Shown in pieces: positions 56,156 through 64,000 of a DNA stretch of 64,000 bases. The stretch spans positions 62,001 through 126,000 of the forward strand of contig DASUXA010000044.1 in assembly GCA_036378155.1 (NCBI GenBank), given 5' to 3'. The position numbers were made by a program, and so were the translations under genes. Origin of the DNA: DASUXA01 sp036378155. Lineage in GTDB: Bacteria > Actinomycetota > Actinomycetes > Mycobacteriales > Micromonosporaceae. A model generated the notes under the pieces. That model made no database searches, was not told the DNA's origin, and saw only the letters and a program-made list of their open reading frames with translations. Numbering within the stretch: position 1 is the first letter of the stretch; each line of letters opens with the position of its first letter.

Positions 56156-56977
56156 TCACCCCGGCAGTCCGCTGTACTCCGGTACCGACGGCTGGACCGT
56201 GGGGGTCGCGGCGGTACGCGGCGACGGGATGAGACCGGCGCGCCTGATCCGTACCGCCCCCAACCGCTCCAGCGAGCGGGCGACCACGTATCCGAAGTCC
56301 GCCTCCCACCAGTGGTACGAGAACTTCGCCGAGCCGGGGAACGCGTGGTGGTTGTTCTGCAGCCCCTCGCCCCAGATCAGCCACGCCGCGACGTGGTTGT
56401 TACGCGAGTTGTCCGGCGTGTCGAAGTTCCGCGACCCGACCGCGTGCCCGAACGAGTTGACGATCCAGCCCTGCACCGGGTGGCTCATGATGCCGACGAA
56501 GTACACCACGCCGAGCAGCCACAGACCGCTGGTCAGCCAGAGGGTCGCGGCGACCGCAGCGTGCGCGACGTACGGCAGGTACCACAGCCCGCGCCGGTTC
56601 AGCCAGTTCACGTCGAAGTCGAGGTCCGCGACGACCTCGGTCAGCGTCGGGTCACGCCGCGCGAGTCGGACCAGGATCCGCTCGTACGAGCGCAACTGTT
56701 CCCGCGCCACGCCGACGATCCCGACGTTCGTCGGGCTGTGCGGGTCGCCGGGTTCGTCCGCGTGCGCGTGGTGGATGCGGTGCATACACACCCACGCCTT
56801 CAGGTCGAGCCCGGTGACCCAGTTGCCGGTGTACCGGACCAGTCGGCGCAGCCACGGGCGCAGTTCGAGCGCGCCGTGGGTGAAGCCACGGTGATAGAAG
56901 ATCGTGATGTACAGCAGGTTCAGCGCGTATCCGAACAGCAGGACGGCAGCACACAGCAGATAGTCGTCGCGGGTCAC
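56156..56977 (-). CDS. Membrane fatty acyl desaturase
   Basis: 273 residues; GTG with AAGGAC seven bases upstream. The three histidine boxes of acyl-CoA/acyl-lipid desaturases are present: HRGFTH (29-34), HRIHHAH (66-72) and NNHHAFPG near 219. Hydrophobic segments flank them (YALNLLYITIFY; LTSGLWLLGVVYFVGIMSH). It would introduce a double bond, probably delta-9, using a di-iron centre. It lies 39 bases after the SDR fusion gene, so the two are likely co-transcribed and may act on the same lipid. Confidence 0.92.
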   Translation of the reverse strand: MTRDDYLLCAAVLLFGYALNLLYITIFYHRGFTHGALELRPWLRRLVRYTGNWVTGLDLKAWVCMHRIHHAHADEPGDPHSPTNVGIVGVAREQLRSYERILVRLARRDPTLTEVVADLDFDVNWLNRRGLWYLPYVAHAAVAATLWLTSGLWLLGVVYFVGIMSHPVQGWIVNSFGHAVGSRNFDTPDNSRNNHVAAWLIWGEGLQNNHHAFPGSAKFSYHWWEADFGYVVARSLERLGAVRIRRAGLIPSPRTAATPTVQPSVPEYSGLPG

Positions 56978-57016
56978 GGGAATGGTCCTTCGATTCGCGT
57001 GGGGCAGAGGTCGTCG

Positions 57017-58525
57017 TCAGTCGCGCACGCCGAGGCTGGCGCGCAGTGCCTCGCCGGCTGCTGCCGTCCGCGCGCGCAGCGGCAGGATGGCGCCGAGCGC
57101 GCGGAACACCTGGTTGAGCACCCCCGGCACACAGACCGGGTGGCGTCCGAGCCGAGCCAGGGACGTCGCCGCGACCCGGTCGGGGGCGGCGGCCCAGCCG
57201 GGCAGGTCGGTGTGCTGGCGATCGTGGAAGCGGGTGGCGGTGGTACCGGGCAGCAGCGTCTGGAACACCACGCCACGGCGGCGGTTCTCGTACCAGATCG
57301 CGGTCGCGTACGTGAGCAGGAACGTCTTCGTCGCCGAGTACACCGCGCTGCGCGGCATCGGCGACAGCGCGTTGACGGACGCGACGTGGACGACTGCGCC
57401 CCGGCCGCGCCCCGCCATCGACGGCAGGAACGCCAAGGTGAGCAGCACCGGAGTGGTCAGGTTGACCCGGATCAGGTGCTCGTACCGCGAGGTGTCGCCC
57501 GCGACGAACGGACCTTTGACGCCGGTACCGGCGTTGTTGACCAGCACCTCGACCCGGCGTTGCCCGACCCAGGACACGACCTTGTCGACCGCCGCCTCGG
57601 CGGACAGGTCGATGACCAGCGCGTCGGTCCGCACGCCGTACTCCTCGCGCAGCCGCGCGGCGACCGACTCGACCTCGGGCTCGTCGGCGACCAGCAGCAG
57701 ACCCGCCCCACGGGCGGCGAGCTGTCGCGCGTACGCCAGACCGATGCCCGACGACGCGCCGGTGACCAGCGCGAACCCGTCGCACGCGGCAGCCCCGAGC
57801 GCGGCGCGTGCCCGTACCCGCTGCCGCCGGCTGACCCGGTCCGACAAGCCGCGCACCAGCTCGCCCGAGGCGACTGCGAGCCCGCGCAGCGGTACCGCCG
57901 CGGCGGTGTCCGCCTGGACGCCGCCCGGCGACCGCACGTCGCGGTCCGCGTCGGACGGCGGGACGGCGGCCAGTCTGCGCCGCAGCCACGCGGGTCCCAT
58001 CTTGTACCCGGTCATCCGCAGCAGCGCCGGCCAGCGGTGCGACACCGGGCTGTAGAAGATCGTCCCCTGTTTCTGCTGGCCGTCGACGGTGACGGGACCC
58101 TGGTACAGCACCTGCGGTCGGCCGAGCAGGTACATCCGGCGCAGGCTTTCGCTTTCGGTGCCGAACACCACGTGGCGGGCGCCCCGCCGACCGCTTTCGA
58201 GGAACAGTCCGTACCAGAACAGCGCGGACCGCAGCCCCGAGCGGTGGGCGCGGTCGATCCACACGCACGCCAGTTCGACGGTGCCGGTCCCGTCGACCGC
58301 GGCTTCGACGGCGGCGCGGTGCGGCTGCGGAATCCGGGCGAACGTGCGCAGCGGCGCCTCGCCGGTGACCACGACACCGCCGATGAGCCGACCGCGCCGA
58401 CGCATCCCGAACACCAGGCAGCGGTGCAGATAATCGAGCGGTACCGGGTATCCCGATGCCCGGTGATACGCCTCGGCGAATTCTTCGATCTCGCGGGCAT
58501 CGATTAATTGGTGCAGGACTGGCAC
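57017..58525 (-). CDS. Fusion of a GNAT-like N-terminal domain and a short-chain dehydrogenase
   Basis: 502 residues from GTG 58525, chosen because AAAAGGAG lies five bases before it; an upstream ATG at 58630 falls in a terminator hairpin. Residues 1 to ~170 resemble an acyltransferase-like fold (VELACVWIDRAHRSGLRSAL, VFGTESESLRRMYLLG). The SDR starts near 250 with TGASSGIG (255 onward), VNNAGTG, and the catalytic Tyr396-xxx-Lys400 (YSATK); VFQTLLPGTTATRF follows. It is co-oriented with the desaturase, suggesting lipid tailoring. The combination is uncommon to my knowledge. Confidence 0.82.
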   Translation of the reverse strand: MPVLHQLIDAREIEEFAEAYHRASGYPVPLDYLHRCLVFGMRRRGRLIGGVVVTGEAPLRTFARIPQPHRAAVEAAVDGTGTVELACVWIDRAHRSGLRSALFWYGLFLESGRRGARHVVFGTESESLRRMYLLGRPQVLYQGPVTVDGQQKQGTIFYSPVSHRWPALLRMTGYKMGPAWLRRRLAAVPPSDADRDVRSPGGVQADTAAAVPLRGLAVASGELVRGLSDRVSRRQRVRARAALGAAACDGFALVTGASSGIGLAYARQLAARGAGLLLVADEPEVESVAARLREEYGVRTDALVIDLSAEAAVDKVVSWVGQRRVEVLVNNAGTGVKGPFVAGDTSRYEHLIRVNLTTPVLLTLAFLPSMAGRGRGAVVHVASVNALSPMPRSAVYSATKTFLLTYATAIWYENRRRGVVFQTLLPGTTATRFHDRQHTDLPGWAAAPDRVAATSLARLGRHPVCVPGVLNQVFRALGAILPLRARTAAAGEALRASLGVRD

Positions 58526-58620
58526 GGTCGCTCCTTTTCGGACGCCATCCGGTCGGAGAACCGGTACGCGTCGCTTTCGGCGCAGACCATACGGCGACGA
58601 AGACGCCTCGACATATGGAA

Positions 58621-58651
58621 CTGTCGCCATGGTGACGGACCATGGCGACAG
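58621..58651 (-). terminator. Hairpin after copA
   Basis: CTGTCGCCATGG and CCATGGCGACAG form a perfect 12-bp stem with a seven-base loop, beginning 23 bases after the copA stop on the reverse strand. A short TTCC follows the stem, a weak T-run. A terminator is the likeliest reading. Confidence 0.7.
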
Positions 58652-58674
58652 CGGACCCTCAATTCCGCATCAGC

Positions 58675-60984
58675 TCAACTGACCGGTTGAAAGCGGAACA
58701 ATCGCAAACTGTTGGTGACCACGAACAGGCTGGAAAACGCCATCGCCGCCGCCGCGAGCACCGGGGTGACCATGCCGAACGCAGCCAGCGGAATCGCCGC
58801 CACGTTGTACGCGAACGCCCAGAACAGGTTGCCCTTGATGGTCGCGAGGGTGGCACGGGACAGCCGGATCGCGTCCGCCGCGCCGCCCAGTTCGCCGCGC
58901 ACCAGGGTCAGGTCGCTCGCCTCGATGGCGACGTCGGTACCGGTACCCATCGCGATGCCGAGGTCCGCGGCAGCCAGCGCCGCGGCGTCGTTGACCCCGT
59001 CGCCGACCATCGCCACCACGCGCCCCTGCGCCTGGAGCCGGCGTACCACCGCCACCTTGTCCTGCGGCATCACCTCGGCGATCACCTCGTCGACACCGAC
59101 CTGGGCGGCGATCGCGCGGGCGGTCGCGTCGGCGTCGCCGGTGAGCAGTACCGGGCGCAGCCCCAGCCCGCGCAGCCGGTCGACCGCCCGCGCCGCGTCG
59201 GGCTTCGGCGTGTCCGCGACGACGAGCACGCCCCGCGCCACGCCCTGCCACGCGACCAGTACCCCGGTCCGACCGAGCGCGGCAGCTTCGTCGACGGCGC
59301 GGGTCAACTCGGTCGGTACCTCGATGCCCCGCTCGGCGAACAGCCGGGCGCGGCCCACCAGGACCTCGGTGTCGTCGACGGTGCCGGACGCGCCGAGCCC
59401 GGCGAGCGCCGCGAACCCGGTGACCGTGGGCAGGTCGCCGAGGCGCTGCCGCGCGCCCGTGGCGACGGCGCGCGCGATCGGGTGTTCCGAGGCGTGCTCG
59501 ATGGCGCCGGCGAAACGCAGCAGGTCGTCGGCGCTGGTTCCCCCCGCCGGGAGCACGTCCAGCAGGGTCATCACGCCGGTGGTCACGGTGCCGGTCTTGT
59601 CCAGTACCACGGTGTCCACCCGCCGGGTCGACTCCAGGACCTGCGGACCTTTGATGAGGATGCCGAGCTGGGCGCCGCGACCGGTACCGACCAGCAGGGC
59701 GGTCGGCGTGGCGAGACCGAGCGCGCACGGGCACGCCACGATGAGCACCGCCACACCGGCGGTGACCGCCGCGGCGGTACCGAGTCCGAGCGCCCACCAG
59801 GTCACGAACACGCCGACGGCGAGCAGGATCACCACCGGTACGAACACCGCCGAGACCCGGTCGGCGAGACGCTGCACCTCCGCCTTGCCGGACTGCGCGT
59901 CCGCGACCAGCCGCGCCATCTGCGCGAGCTGGGTGTCCGCGCCGACCCGGGTGGCGCGTACCACGAGCCGACCGCCGGCGTTGACCGTGGCGCCGACCAC
60001 CGCGTCGCCGACCGTCACGTCGACCGGCACGCTCTCGCCGGTCACCATGCTCGCGTCGACCGCGCTCGCGCCTTCGACGACCTCGCCGTCGGTGGCGATC
60101 TTCTCGCCGGGGCGTACCACGAACAGGTCGCCGACGGCGAGCTGACCGATCGGCACCCGGATCTCCCGCCCGTCGCGGAGCAGGACGGCATCCTTGGCGC
60201 CCAGTTCGAGCAGCGCCCGCAGCGCCGAGCCGGCCCGGCGCTTCGCGCGCGCCTCGAAGTACCGCCCCGCCAGCAGGAACGTGGTCAGCGCCGCGCCGAC
60301 CTCCAGATAGATCTCGTCGCTCGCCGAGCCGCGCGGGGCGAGCAGGTCGAGCGACATGCGCATGCCCGGCTCGCCGGCGCTGCCCAGGAACAGGGCGTAC
60401 AGGCTCCACAGGTACGACACCCAGGCGCCCAGCGAGACCAGGGTGTCCATGGTCGCCGCGCCGTGCCGGGCGTTGACCCAGGCGGCGCGGTGGAACGGCC
60501 AGGCGCCCCACACGATCACCGGGCTCGCCAGCGTCAGCGCCAGCCACTGCCAGTACCGGAACTGCAGCGCCGGCACCATGGCGAGCACGAGCACCGGCGC
60601 GGTCAAGACCGCGGAGACCAGCAGGCGCTGCCGCAGCGAGGCTTCCTCGCCGCCGACCTCACCCGCCGCGCCGCCGACCTCCGGCGTCGGCACGCCGGTC
60701 GGCGGCGCGGGGGGAGCGGGGGGAGTGGCGGTGTACCCGGTGGCTTCGACCGTGCGTACCAGATCGTCGACCGCCACGCCGTCGGCGTAGGTGACGTGCG
60801 CGGTCTCGGTCGCGAAATTGACCGTCGCCTGTACCCCCGGCAGCTTGTTGAGCTTGCGCTCCACCCGGCTGGCGCAGGTCGCGCAGGTCATCCCGCCGAT
60901 GGCGAGGTCGATCTGGCGCGGCGCGCGCAGCAGCGCGTCCCGCGTGGTACCGGACTCGGGGGCGGCGGTGCGCGTGTCTGTCAC
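58675..60984 (-). CDS. copA: Copper-exporting P1B-type ATPase
   Basis: 769 residues; the GTG overlaps the copZ stop. One N-terminal metal-binding domain has GMTCATC (Cys34, Cys37). The membrane metal site is CPCALG (Cys418, Cys420), the phosphorylated Asp462 lies in DKTGT, and SEHPIA holds the HP locus. VGDGVNDAAALAAADLG marks the P domain end. It pumps Cu(I) out of the cytoplasm. One metal-binding domain is the simplest form of the family. Confidence 0.96.
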   Translation of the reverse strand: MTDTRTAAPESGTTRDALLRAPRQIDLAIGGMTCATCASRVERKLNKLPGVQATVNFATETAHVTYADGVAVDDLVRTVEATGYTATPPAPPAPPTGVPTPEVGGAAGEVGGEEASLRQRLLVSAVLTAPVLVLAMVPALQFRYWQWLALTLASPVIVWGAWPFHRAAWVNARHGAATMDTLVSLGAWVSYLWSLYALFLGSAGEPGMRMSLDLLAPRGSASDEIYLEVGAALTTFLLAGRYFEARAKRRAGSALRALLELGAKDAVLLRDGREIRVPIGQLAVGDLFVVRPGEKIATDGEVVEGASAVDASMVTGESVPVDVTVGDAVVGATVNAGGRLVVRATRVGADTQLAQMARLVADAQSGKAEVQRLADRVSAVFVPVVILLAVGVFVTWWALGLGTAAAVTAGVAVLIVACPCALGLATPTALLVGTGRGAQLGILIKGPQVLESTRRVDTVVLDKTGTVTTGVMTLLDVLPAGGTSADDLLRFAGAIEHASEHPIARAVATGARQRLGDLPTVTGFAALAGLGASGTVDDTEVLVGRARLFAERGIEVPTELTRAVDEAAALGRTGVLVAWQGVARGVLVVADTPKPDAARAVDRLRGLGLRPVLLTGDADATARAIAAQVGVDEVIAEVMPQDKVAVVRRLQAQGRVVAMVGDGVNDAAALAAADLGIAMGTGTDVAIEASDLTLVRGELGGAADAIRLSRATLATIKGNLFWAFAYNVAAIPLAAFGMVTPVLAAAAMAFSSLFVVTNSLRLFRFQPVS

Positions 60985-61190
60985 CGCACGCCCTCCAACT
61001 CATATCCGGCTTCGTCCACCGCCGCGCGGACCGCCTCGACGTCCAGGGGCGCGTCGCTGTCGACGTGGACCAGCCCGGTCGCCAGGTCGACCTCCACCTT
61101 GCGTACCCCGGTCAGCTTGGTCAGTTCGCCGCTGACGGCGGACACGCAGTGACCGCAGGTCATTCCGGACACCTGGTACGTGGTGGTCAT
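60981..61190 (-). CDS. copZ: Copper chaperone CopZ
   Basis: 69 residues; GGAG upstream of the ATG. VSGMTCGHC (Cys12, Cys15) and the ferredoxin-like HMA fold with GYELEG at the end identify it. The frame remains open upstream but that part covers the CsoR operator and UTR. It delivers Cu(I) to CopA; the genes overlap. Confidence 0.95.
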   Translation of the reverse strand: MTTTYQVSGMTCGHCVSAVSGELTKLTGVRKVEVDLATGLVHVDSDAPLDVEAVRAAVDEAGYELEGVR

Positions 61191-61213
61191 CGCCGTCTCC
61201 TCTGCTGTCGCCG

Positions 61214-61230
61214 GGGAGCACCCTGCTCCC
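61214..61230 (-). ncRNA. Hairpin in the copZA leader
   Basis: GGGAGC-ACCCT-GCTCCC is a perfect six-base stem in the predicted untranslated leader, about 25 bases before the copZ start. It may stabilise the message; a role in control is not shown. Confidence 0.45.
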
Positions 61231-61237
61231 TCCGTTT

Positions 61238-61257
61238 CTTTATACCCCCTGGGGGTA
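61238..61257 (-). promoter_or_regulatory. CsoR operator overlapping the copZA promoter
   Basis: TACCCCC-T-GGGGGTA (61243-61257) is a perfect palindrome of the known CsoR type. The reverse-strand -10 TATAAA (61243-61238) touches it, so apo-CsoR would block transcription and Cu(I) would release it. No operator-like site is visible before csoR itself. Confidence 0.88.
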
Positions 61258-61386
61258 CCAGGCGACAGCGGTGTGCCGGGGATCTCAGCGGGTGCTCGGC
61301 GCTCCACGTCGCCGGCGAGCCGCTGAGCGGGGTGCGTGCGCCGCGTCGGCGGCAGCCGCCGCGCCCGCGTCGACCCGAAACGCCGG

Positions 61387-61680
61387 CTATCCGCGCTTCA
61401 TCAGACGACCGATGGCAGCCATCATCTCGGCGGTCATCTCGTCCGCCTTGCCCTCGGCGGCGCCCTCGCGCATGCAGTGCCGCGCGTGCCCGTCCAGCAG
61501 CCCGAGACCGACCTTGTCCAGCGCCGCCTGGATCGCGCTGATCTGAGTGAGGATGTCGATGCAGTACCGGTCGTCCTCGACCATCTTTTCGATGCCCCGC
61601 ACCTGCCCCTCGATGCGGCGCAGGCGACCGATCAACTGGTCCTTGGTCGCGGTGTAGCCGCGCTGGGTCGGTGCTGCCAT
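61387..61680 (-). CDS. csoR: Copper-sensing repressor CsoR
   Basis: 97 residues starting MAAPTQRGYTATKDQLIGRL. The Cu(I) ligands Cys40, His65 and Cys69 of the CsoR Cys-His-Cys site are present (DDRYCIDIL; GHARHC). The helical IEGQVRGIEKMVEDD block is typical. It lies upstream of copZ-copA in the same direction, separated by the promoter with its operator. Confidence 0.95.
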   Translation of the reverse strand: MAAPTQRGYTATKDQLIGRLRRIEGQVRGIEKMVEDDRYCIDILTQISAIQAALDKVGLGLLDGHARHCMREGAAEGKADEMTAEMMAAIGRLMKRG

Positions 61681-61755
61681 GCGCCCGATGATACGGCGGC
61701 ACCCCACCCGGGTATCCCGCCCTCTCATCGGGCTCCGCACCGTCGCTGCGACCCG

Positions 61756-62616
61756 TTACGCCTGGTCAGTGCGGCGCAGTCGGAGCGCCCCCGCCAGCGC
61801 CGCGAACATCCCGGCAGGGTCCTCGCCGTCGCGGGTCAACAGGTGGACGGCGACGTGGTCGGCGCCGGCGTCGAGATGTTCGCGCAGCCGCGCCGCGACG
61901 TCGTCCGCCGATCCCTGCGCGACCAGCGCGTCCAGGAGAGCCCGGCTCCCCCCGTCCGCGAAGTCGGCGTCGTCCCACCCTAGGCGGCGCAGGCTGTTCC
62001 GGTAGTTGGACAGGCGGAGGTAGTGGGCGACCGCGTTGCGGGCAAGTTCGGCGGCACGCGCCGGGTCGGCGCCGACGACCGCCTTCTGCTCCGGGGCGAG
62101 CAGCGCCCGCGCGCCGACGATCTCGCGGGCACGCCTGGTGTGCTCCGGAGGTACCAGGTACGGGTGGGCACCGGCGGTCCGCTCCGCCGCGAGTCGCAGT
62201 ACCCGTGGACCGAGCGCGGCGAGCACCAGGCTGTCCGCCGGTACCCCGTTGGCGAGCAGCGCGTCGACGTAGGCGGACAGCGACTGGTACGGCGAGCGGT
62301 ACTCGGCGGTCGCCTCGCGGTGTCCGACCCCGACGCCGAGCACGAACCGCTCGGGGTGGACCTTCGTGATCCGCGTGAAGGACCGCGCGACCTCGTCCGG
62401 GTCGCTGTTCCAGATGTTGACGATCCCCGTCGCCAGGGTCAGCGTCGTCGTGGCGTCCAGCAGGTCTTCGACCGCCCGCAGGTCGCCGGCTGGGGAGCCG
62501 CCCAGCCAGAGCGTGCCGTACCCGAGCCGTTCGAGGGTCTGCGCCAACTCGACGGGCGGGGCACCTCGGTGCCAGACCCCGAACCGACCCACCCGATCCC
62601 GCACGTCGCCGCCCAT
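61756..62616 (-). CDS. LLM-class F420-dependent oxidoreductase
   Basis: 286 residues; GGAGG upstream of the ATG. The luciferase-like barrel shows LERLGYGTLWLGGSPAGDL, LATGIVNIWNSDPDEVARSF and HPERFVLGVGVGH, as in the F420-dependent group of actinomycetes. Substrate unknown. It is divergent from folD. Confidence 0.88.
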   Translation of the reverse strand: MGGDVRDRVGRFGVWHRGAPPVELAQTLERLGYGTLWLGGSPAGDLRAVEDLLDATTTLTLATGIVNIWNSDPDEVARSFTRITKVHPERFVLGVGVGHREATAEYRSPYQSLSAYVDALLANGVPADSLVLAALGPRVLRLAAERTAGAHPYLVPPEHTRRAREIVGARALLAPEQKAVVGADPARAAELARNAVAHYLRLSNYRNSLRRLGWDDADFADGGSRALLDALVAQGSADDVAARLREHLDAGADHVAVHLLTRDGEDPAGMFAALAGALRLRRTDQA

Positions 62617-62736
62617 GGCCCCTCCTCGCTCGTTGATCTCCGCCGCAGGCAACTCCGCTCTCGGCGGATCAATTCCCGTGGGCGTCTGTGTCCTGCGCGA
62701 CGGCGACGGGCGTGACCCGCCGCTCCGGAAGGCGGT

Positions 62737-62766
62737 TTGTGGCCGCCGCGCCCGCTGCGGCATGCT
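62737..62766 (+). promoter_or_regulatory. folD promoter
   Basis: -35 TTGTGG (62737-62742) and -10 CATGCT (62761-62766), 18-bp spacer. The predicted start near 62773 coincides with the first helix of the riboswitch. Confidence 0.6.
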
Positions 62767-62769
62767 GGG

Positions 62770-62850
62770 GGGCACGCGCGACTGGCGGCACGAGGATGGG
62801 CAACCATCGGGGAGCTCTCGTCGCGGGTGTCGCCCGCCTGGGCACCCGCT
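62770..62850 (+). ncRNA. ZTP (pfl) riboswitch controlling folD
   Basis: The leader has the conserved elements in order: GCGACTGGCGG (62778-62788), a hairpin GATGGGCAACCATC, the GGGGAGC strand after it, and the terminal CCGCCTGGGC (62834-62843). These are the hallmarks of the pfl motif, which binds ZTP/ZMP when 10-formyl-THF runs short. The switch ends about 15 bases before the ribosome site (GAGGGGAG), so control is probably of translation or of a hairpin forming there. Confidence 0.92.
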
Positions 62851-62862
62851 GAGGGGAGAGCC

Positions 62863-63762
62863 ATGTCCGCGACCGCTCACCACACGTCCCCGTCCGGCTC
62901 CGGTACCACAGCCCGACTGCTGCCCGGCAAACCGGTCGCCGAAAGCATCTTCGCCGACGTGGCGGACCGGGTCGCGGCGCTGCGTCGCCGGGGCGTGACG
63001 CCGAGCCTCGCCACGATCCTCGTCGGTGACGACGACGCCAGCGCCGGGTACATCCGGATCAAGCAGCGCCAGGCGGCGGACCTGGGCTTCGCCTCCCCGC
63101 ATCGGCACCTGCCCGCGACCGCGACCCAGGCGGACCTGCACGCCGCCATCGAGGGGTTCAACGCGGACCCGGACGTACACGGGGTGCTCGTCCAGTATCC
63201 GATCCCGTCCGGACTGGACTACGACCGCGCCCTGCTGGCGATGGACCCGGACAAGGACGTCGACGGCATGCATCCGCTCAACATGGGGCGGTTGACGCTC
63301 GGACTGCCCGGTCCGCTGCCGTGTACCCCGGCCGCCATCGAGGCGATCCTCGCCTACTACGAGATCCCGGTCGCCGGGCGCGAGGTGGTCATCCTGGGTC
63401 GCGGCGCGACGCTGGGACGACCCCTGTCGATCATGCTCGCCCAGAAGCGCCCGACCGCCAACGCCGCGGTCACCGTGGTACACACCGGCGTGCCGGACTG
63501 GTCCCGGTACACGACGCGCGCCGACATCCTGGTCGCCGCAGCCGGGGTACCGGGGATCATCCAGCCGGAGCACGTGAAGCCGGGCGCGGTGGTGATCGGC
63601 GGCGGGGTCCGGTACGAGGGTCGCCGCCTGCTGCCCGACGTCGACGAGTCGTGCGCCGAGGTAGCCGGCGCGATCACGCCCCGGGTCGGCGGTGTCGGAC
63701 CGGTGACCGTCGCCATGCTGTTCCGCAACGCGGTGGACGCCGCAGAGCGGGCGACGTCGTGA
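62863..63762 (+). CDS. folD: Methylene-THF dehydrogenase / methenyl-THF cyclohydrolase
   Basis: 299 residues; GAGGGGAG precedes the ATG. YIRIKQRQAADLGF contains Tyr63 and catalytic Lys67, VLVQYPIPSGLD is the QxPLP-like loop, and PCTPAAIEA and GRGATLGRPLSIML are the NADP-domain motifs. It interconverts 5,10-methylene- and 10-formyl-THF for purine synthesis. This fits regulation by the upstream ZTP riboswitch. Confidence 0.96.
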   Translation: MSATAHHTSPSGSGTTARLLPGKPVAESIFADVADRVAALRRRGVTPSLATILVGDDDASAGYIRIKQRQAADLGFASPHRHLPATATQADLHAAIEGFNADPDVHGVLVQYPIPSGLDYDRALLAMDPDKDVDGMHPLNMGRLTLGLPGPLPCTPAAIEAILAYYEIPVAGREVVILGRGATLGRPLSIMLAQKRPTANAAVTVVHTGVPDWSRYTTRADILVAAAGVPGIIQPEHVKPGAVVIGGGVRYEGRRLLPDVDESCAEVAGAITPRVGGVGPVTVAMLFRNAVDAAERATS

Positions 63763-63769
63763 GCCCGGT

Positions 63770-63799
63770 ACCGGTCACGCGTGCCGGGTGCTGACCGGT
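63770..63799. terminator. Inverted repeat between convergent folD and winged-helix genes
   Basis: ACCGGTCA (63770-63777) and TGACCGGT (63792-63799) are perfect arms around a 14-base loop. It probably ends both transcripts. Confidence 0.55.
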
Positions 63800-63824
63800 C
63801 GCGCCGCACGAATCGGACGTCCGG

Positions 63825-64000
63825 CTACGGCAGCGTCGCGTACACCTGGGCGATCGCCTCGACGACCTCGCCGGAGAACGTCTCGAACGGGGTCGCCTGC
63901 ACGGCGCGTTTCGTGCCGCGTCCGTTGTGCCGCCAGGTGCCGACGACGCGACCGTCGCTGACCACGGTCGGCTTGAACATCCCGTTGCCGCCCGGCACGA
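63825..64000 (-). CDS. Winged-helix DNA-binding domain protein (AlkZ-related), C-terminal end only
   Basis: The reverse strand is open to the window edge and ends at TAG (63827-63825), giving 57 residues: VPGGNGMFKPTVVSDGRVVG, then TWRHNGRGTKRAVQATPFET and a final helix. A GxFxPTVxxDGRVVGTWR block is the usual C-terminus of the HTH_42/AlkZ-related family of DNA glycosylase-like proteins. The start lies beyond the window. Confidence 0.78.
   Translation of the reverse strand, partial: VPGGNGMFKPTVVSDGRVVGTWRHNGRGTKRAVQATPFETFSGEVVEAIAQVYATLP

Noticed and set aside
58526..58630. ATG at 58630 as start of the SDR fusion, adding 35 residues
   Set aside because: The start codon is inside the hairpin after copA, while GTG 58525 has AAAAGGAG at the right distance.

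Overview
The window is about 74 % G+C (my estimate), has GC-rich third codon positions, many GTG starts and many four-base start/stop overlaps. It also carries F420-type, CsoR, LacI/CebR-type and NRPS/PKS genes. This points to an actinomycete, plausibly Micromonosporaceae, although no taxonomic marker gene is present.

Region 1 (1-15376) is the right end of a hybrid PKS-NRPS cluster. It begins inside a PKS module (end of AT, then KR, DH, carrier). Next come a two-domain C-PCP protein and a C-A*-A-PCP protein whose first adenylation domain is degenerate. A GT1 glycosyltransferase, a TetR repressor with a 19-bp operator inside its promoter, and two halves of a heterodimeric ABC exporter follow. 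The product should be a glycosylated polyketide-peptide that is exported; no thioesterase lies in the window. Region 2 (15394-17926) holds a MmcQ/YjbR protein, an unrecognised S1-like/coiled-coil protein and a doubtful small ORF.

Region 3 (18036-55543) is a carbohydrate-utilisation locus in two blocks. The first is a DeoR regulator plus OtnK-like kinase, divergent from a tightly overlapped operon: FGGY kinase, YihT/LacD-type class I aldolase, Asp/Glu-racemase-like protein, GH2, GH1, a GH31/GH36-like hydrolase and an FAD oxidoreductase. The second block has a GH84 hexosaminidase, a double-MBL protein, a LacI repressor, ROK kinase, GmhA-like SIS isomerase, three different GH38 alpha-mannosidases, a second GH1, a sulfatase, an (alpha/alpha)6-type protein and an ABC sugar importer without its ATPase. 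A VapBC pair sits in the middle. I saw no signal peptides on the hydrolases, so oligosaccharides are probably imported and cut inside the cell. The enzyme set (alpha-mannosidase, beta-mannosidase, beta-N-acetylglucosaminidase, sulfatase) fits mannose- and GlcNAc-containing glycans such as N-glycan cores. Five LacI/CebR-like 14-bp sites, one at every promoter region of the second block, suggest a single local regulon.

Region 4 (55738-64000) is ordinary chromosome: a YciI protein, a desaturase with an unusual acyltransferase-like/SDR fusion, a csoR-copZ-copA copper module with its operator, an LLM oxidoreductase, folD under a ZTP riboswitch, and the end of a winged-helix gene. The tetranucleotide GTAC (and GGTACC) is strikingly over-represented, as a highly iterated palindrome would be. 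Several genes appear to be transcribed as leaderless mRNAs.
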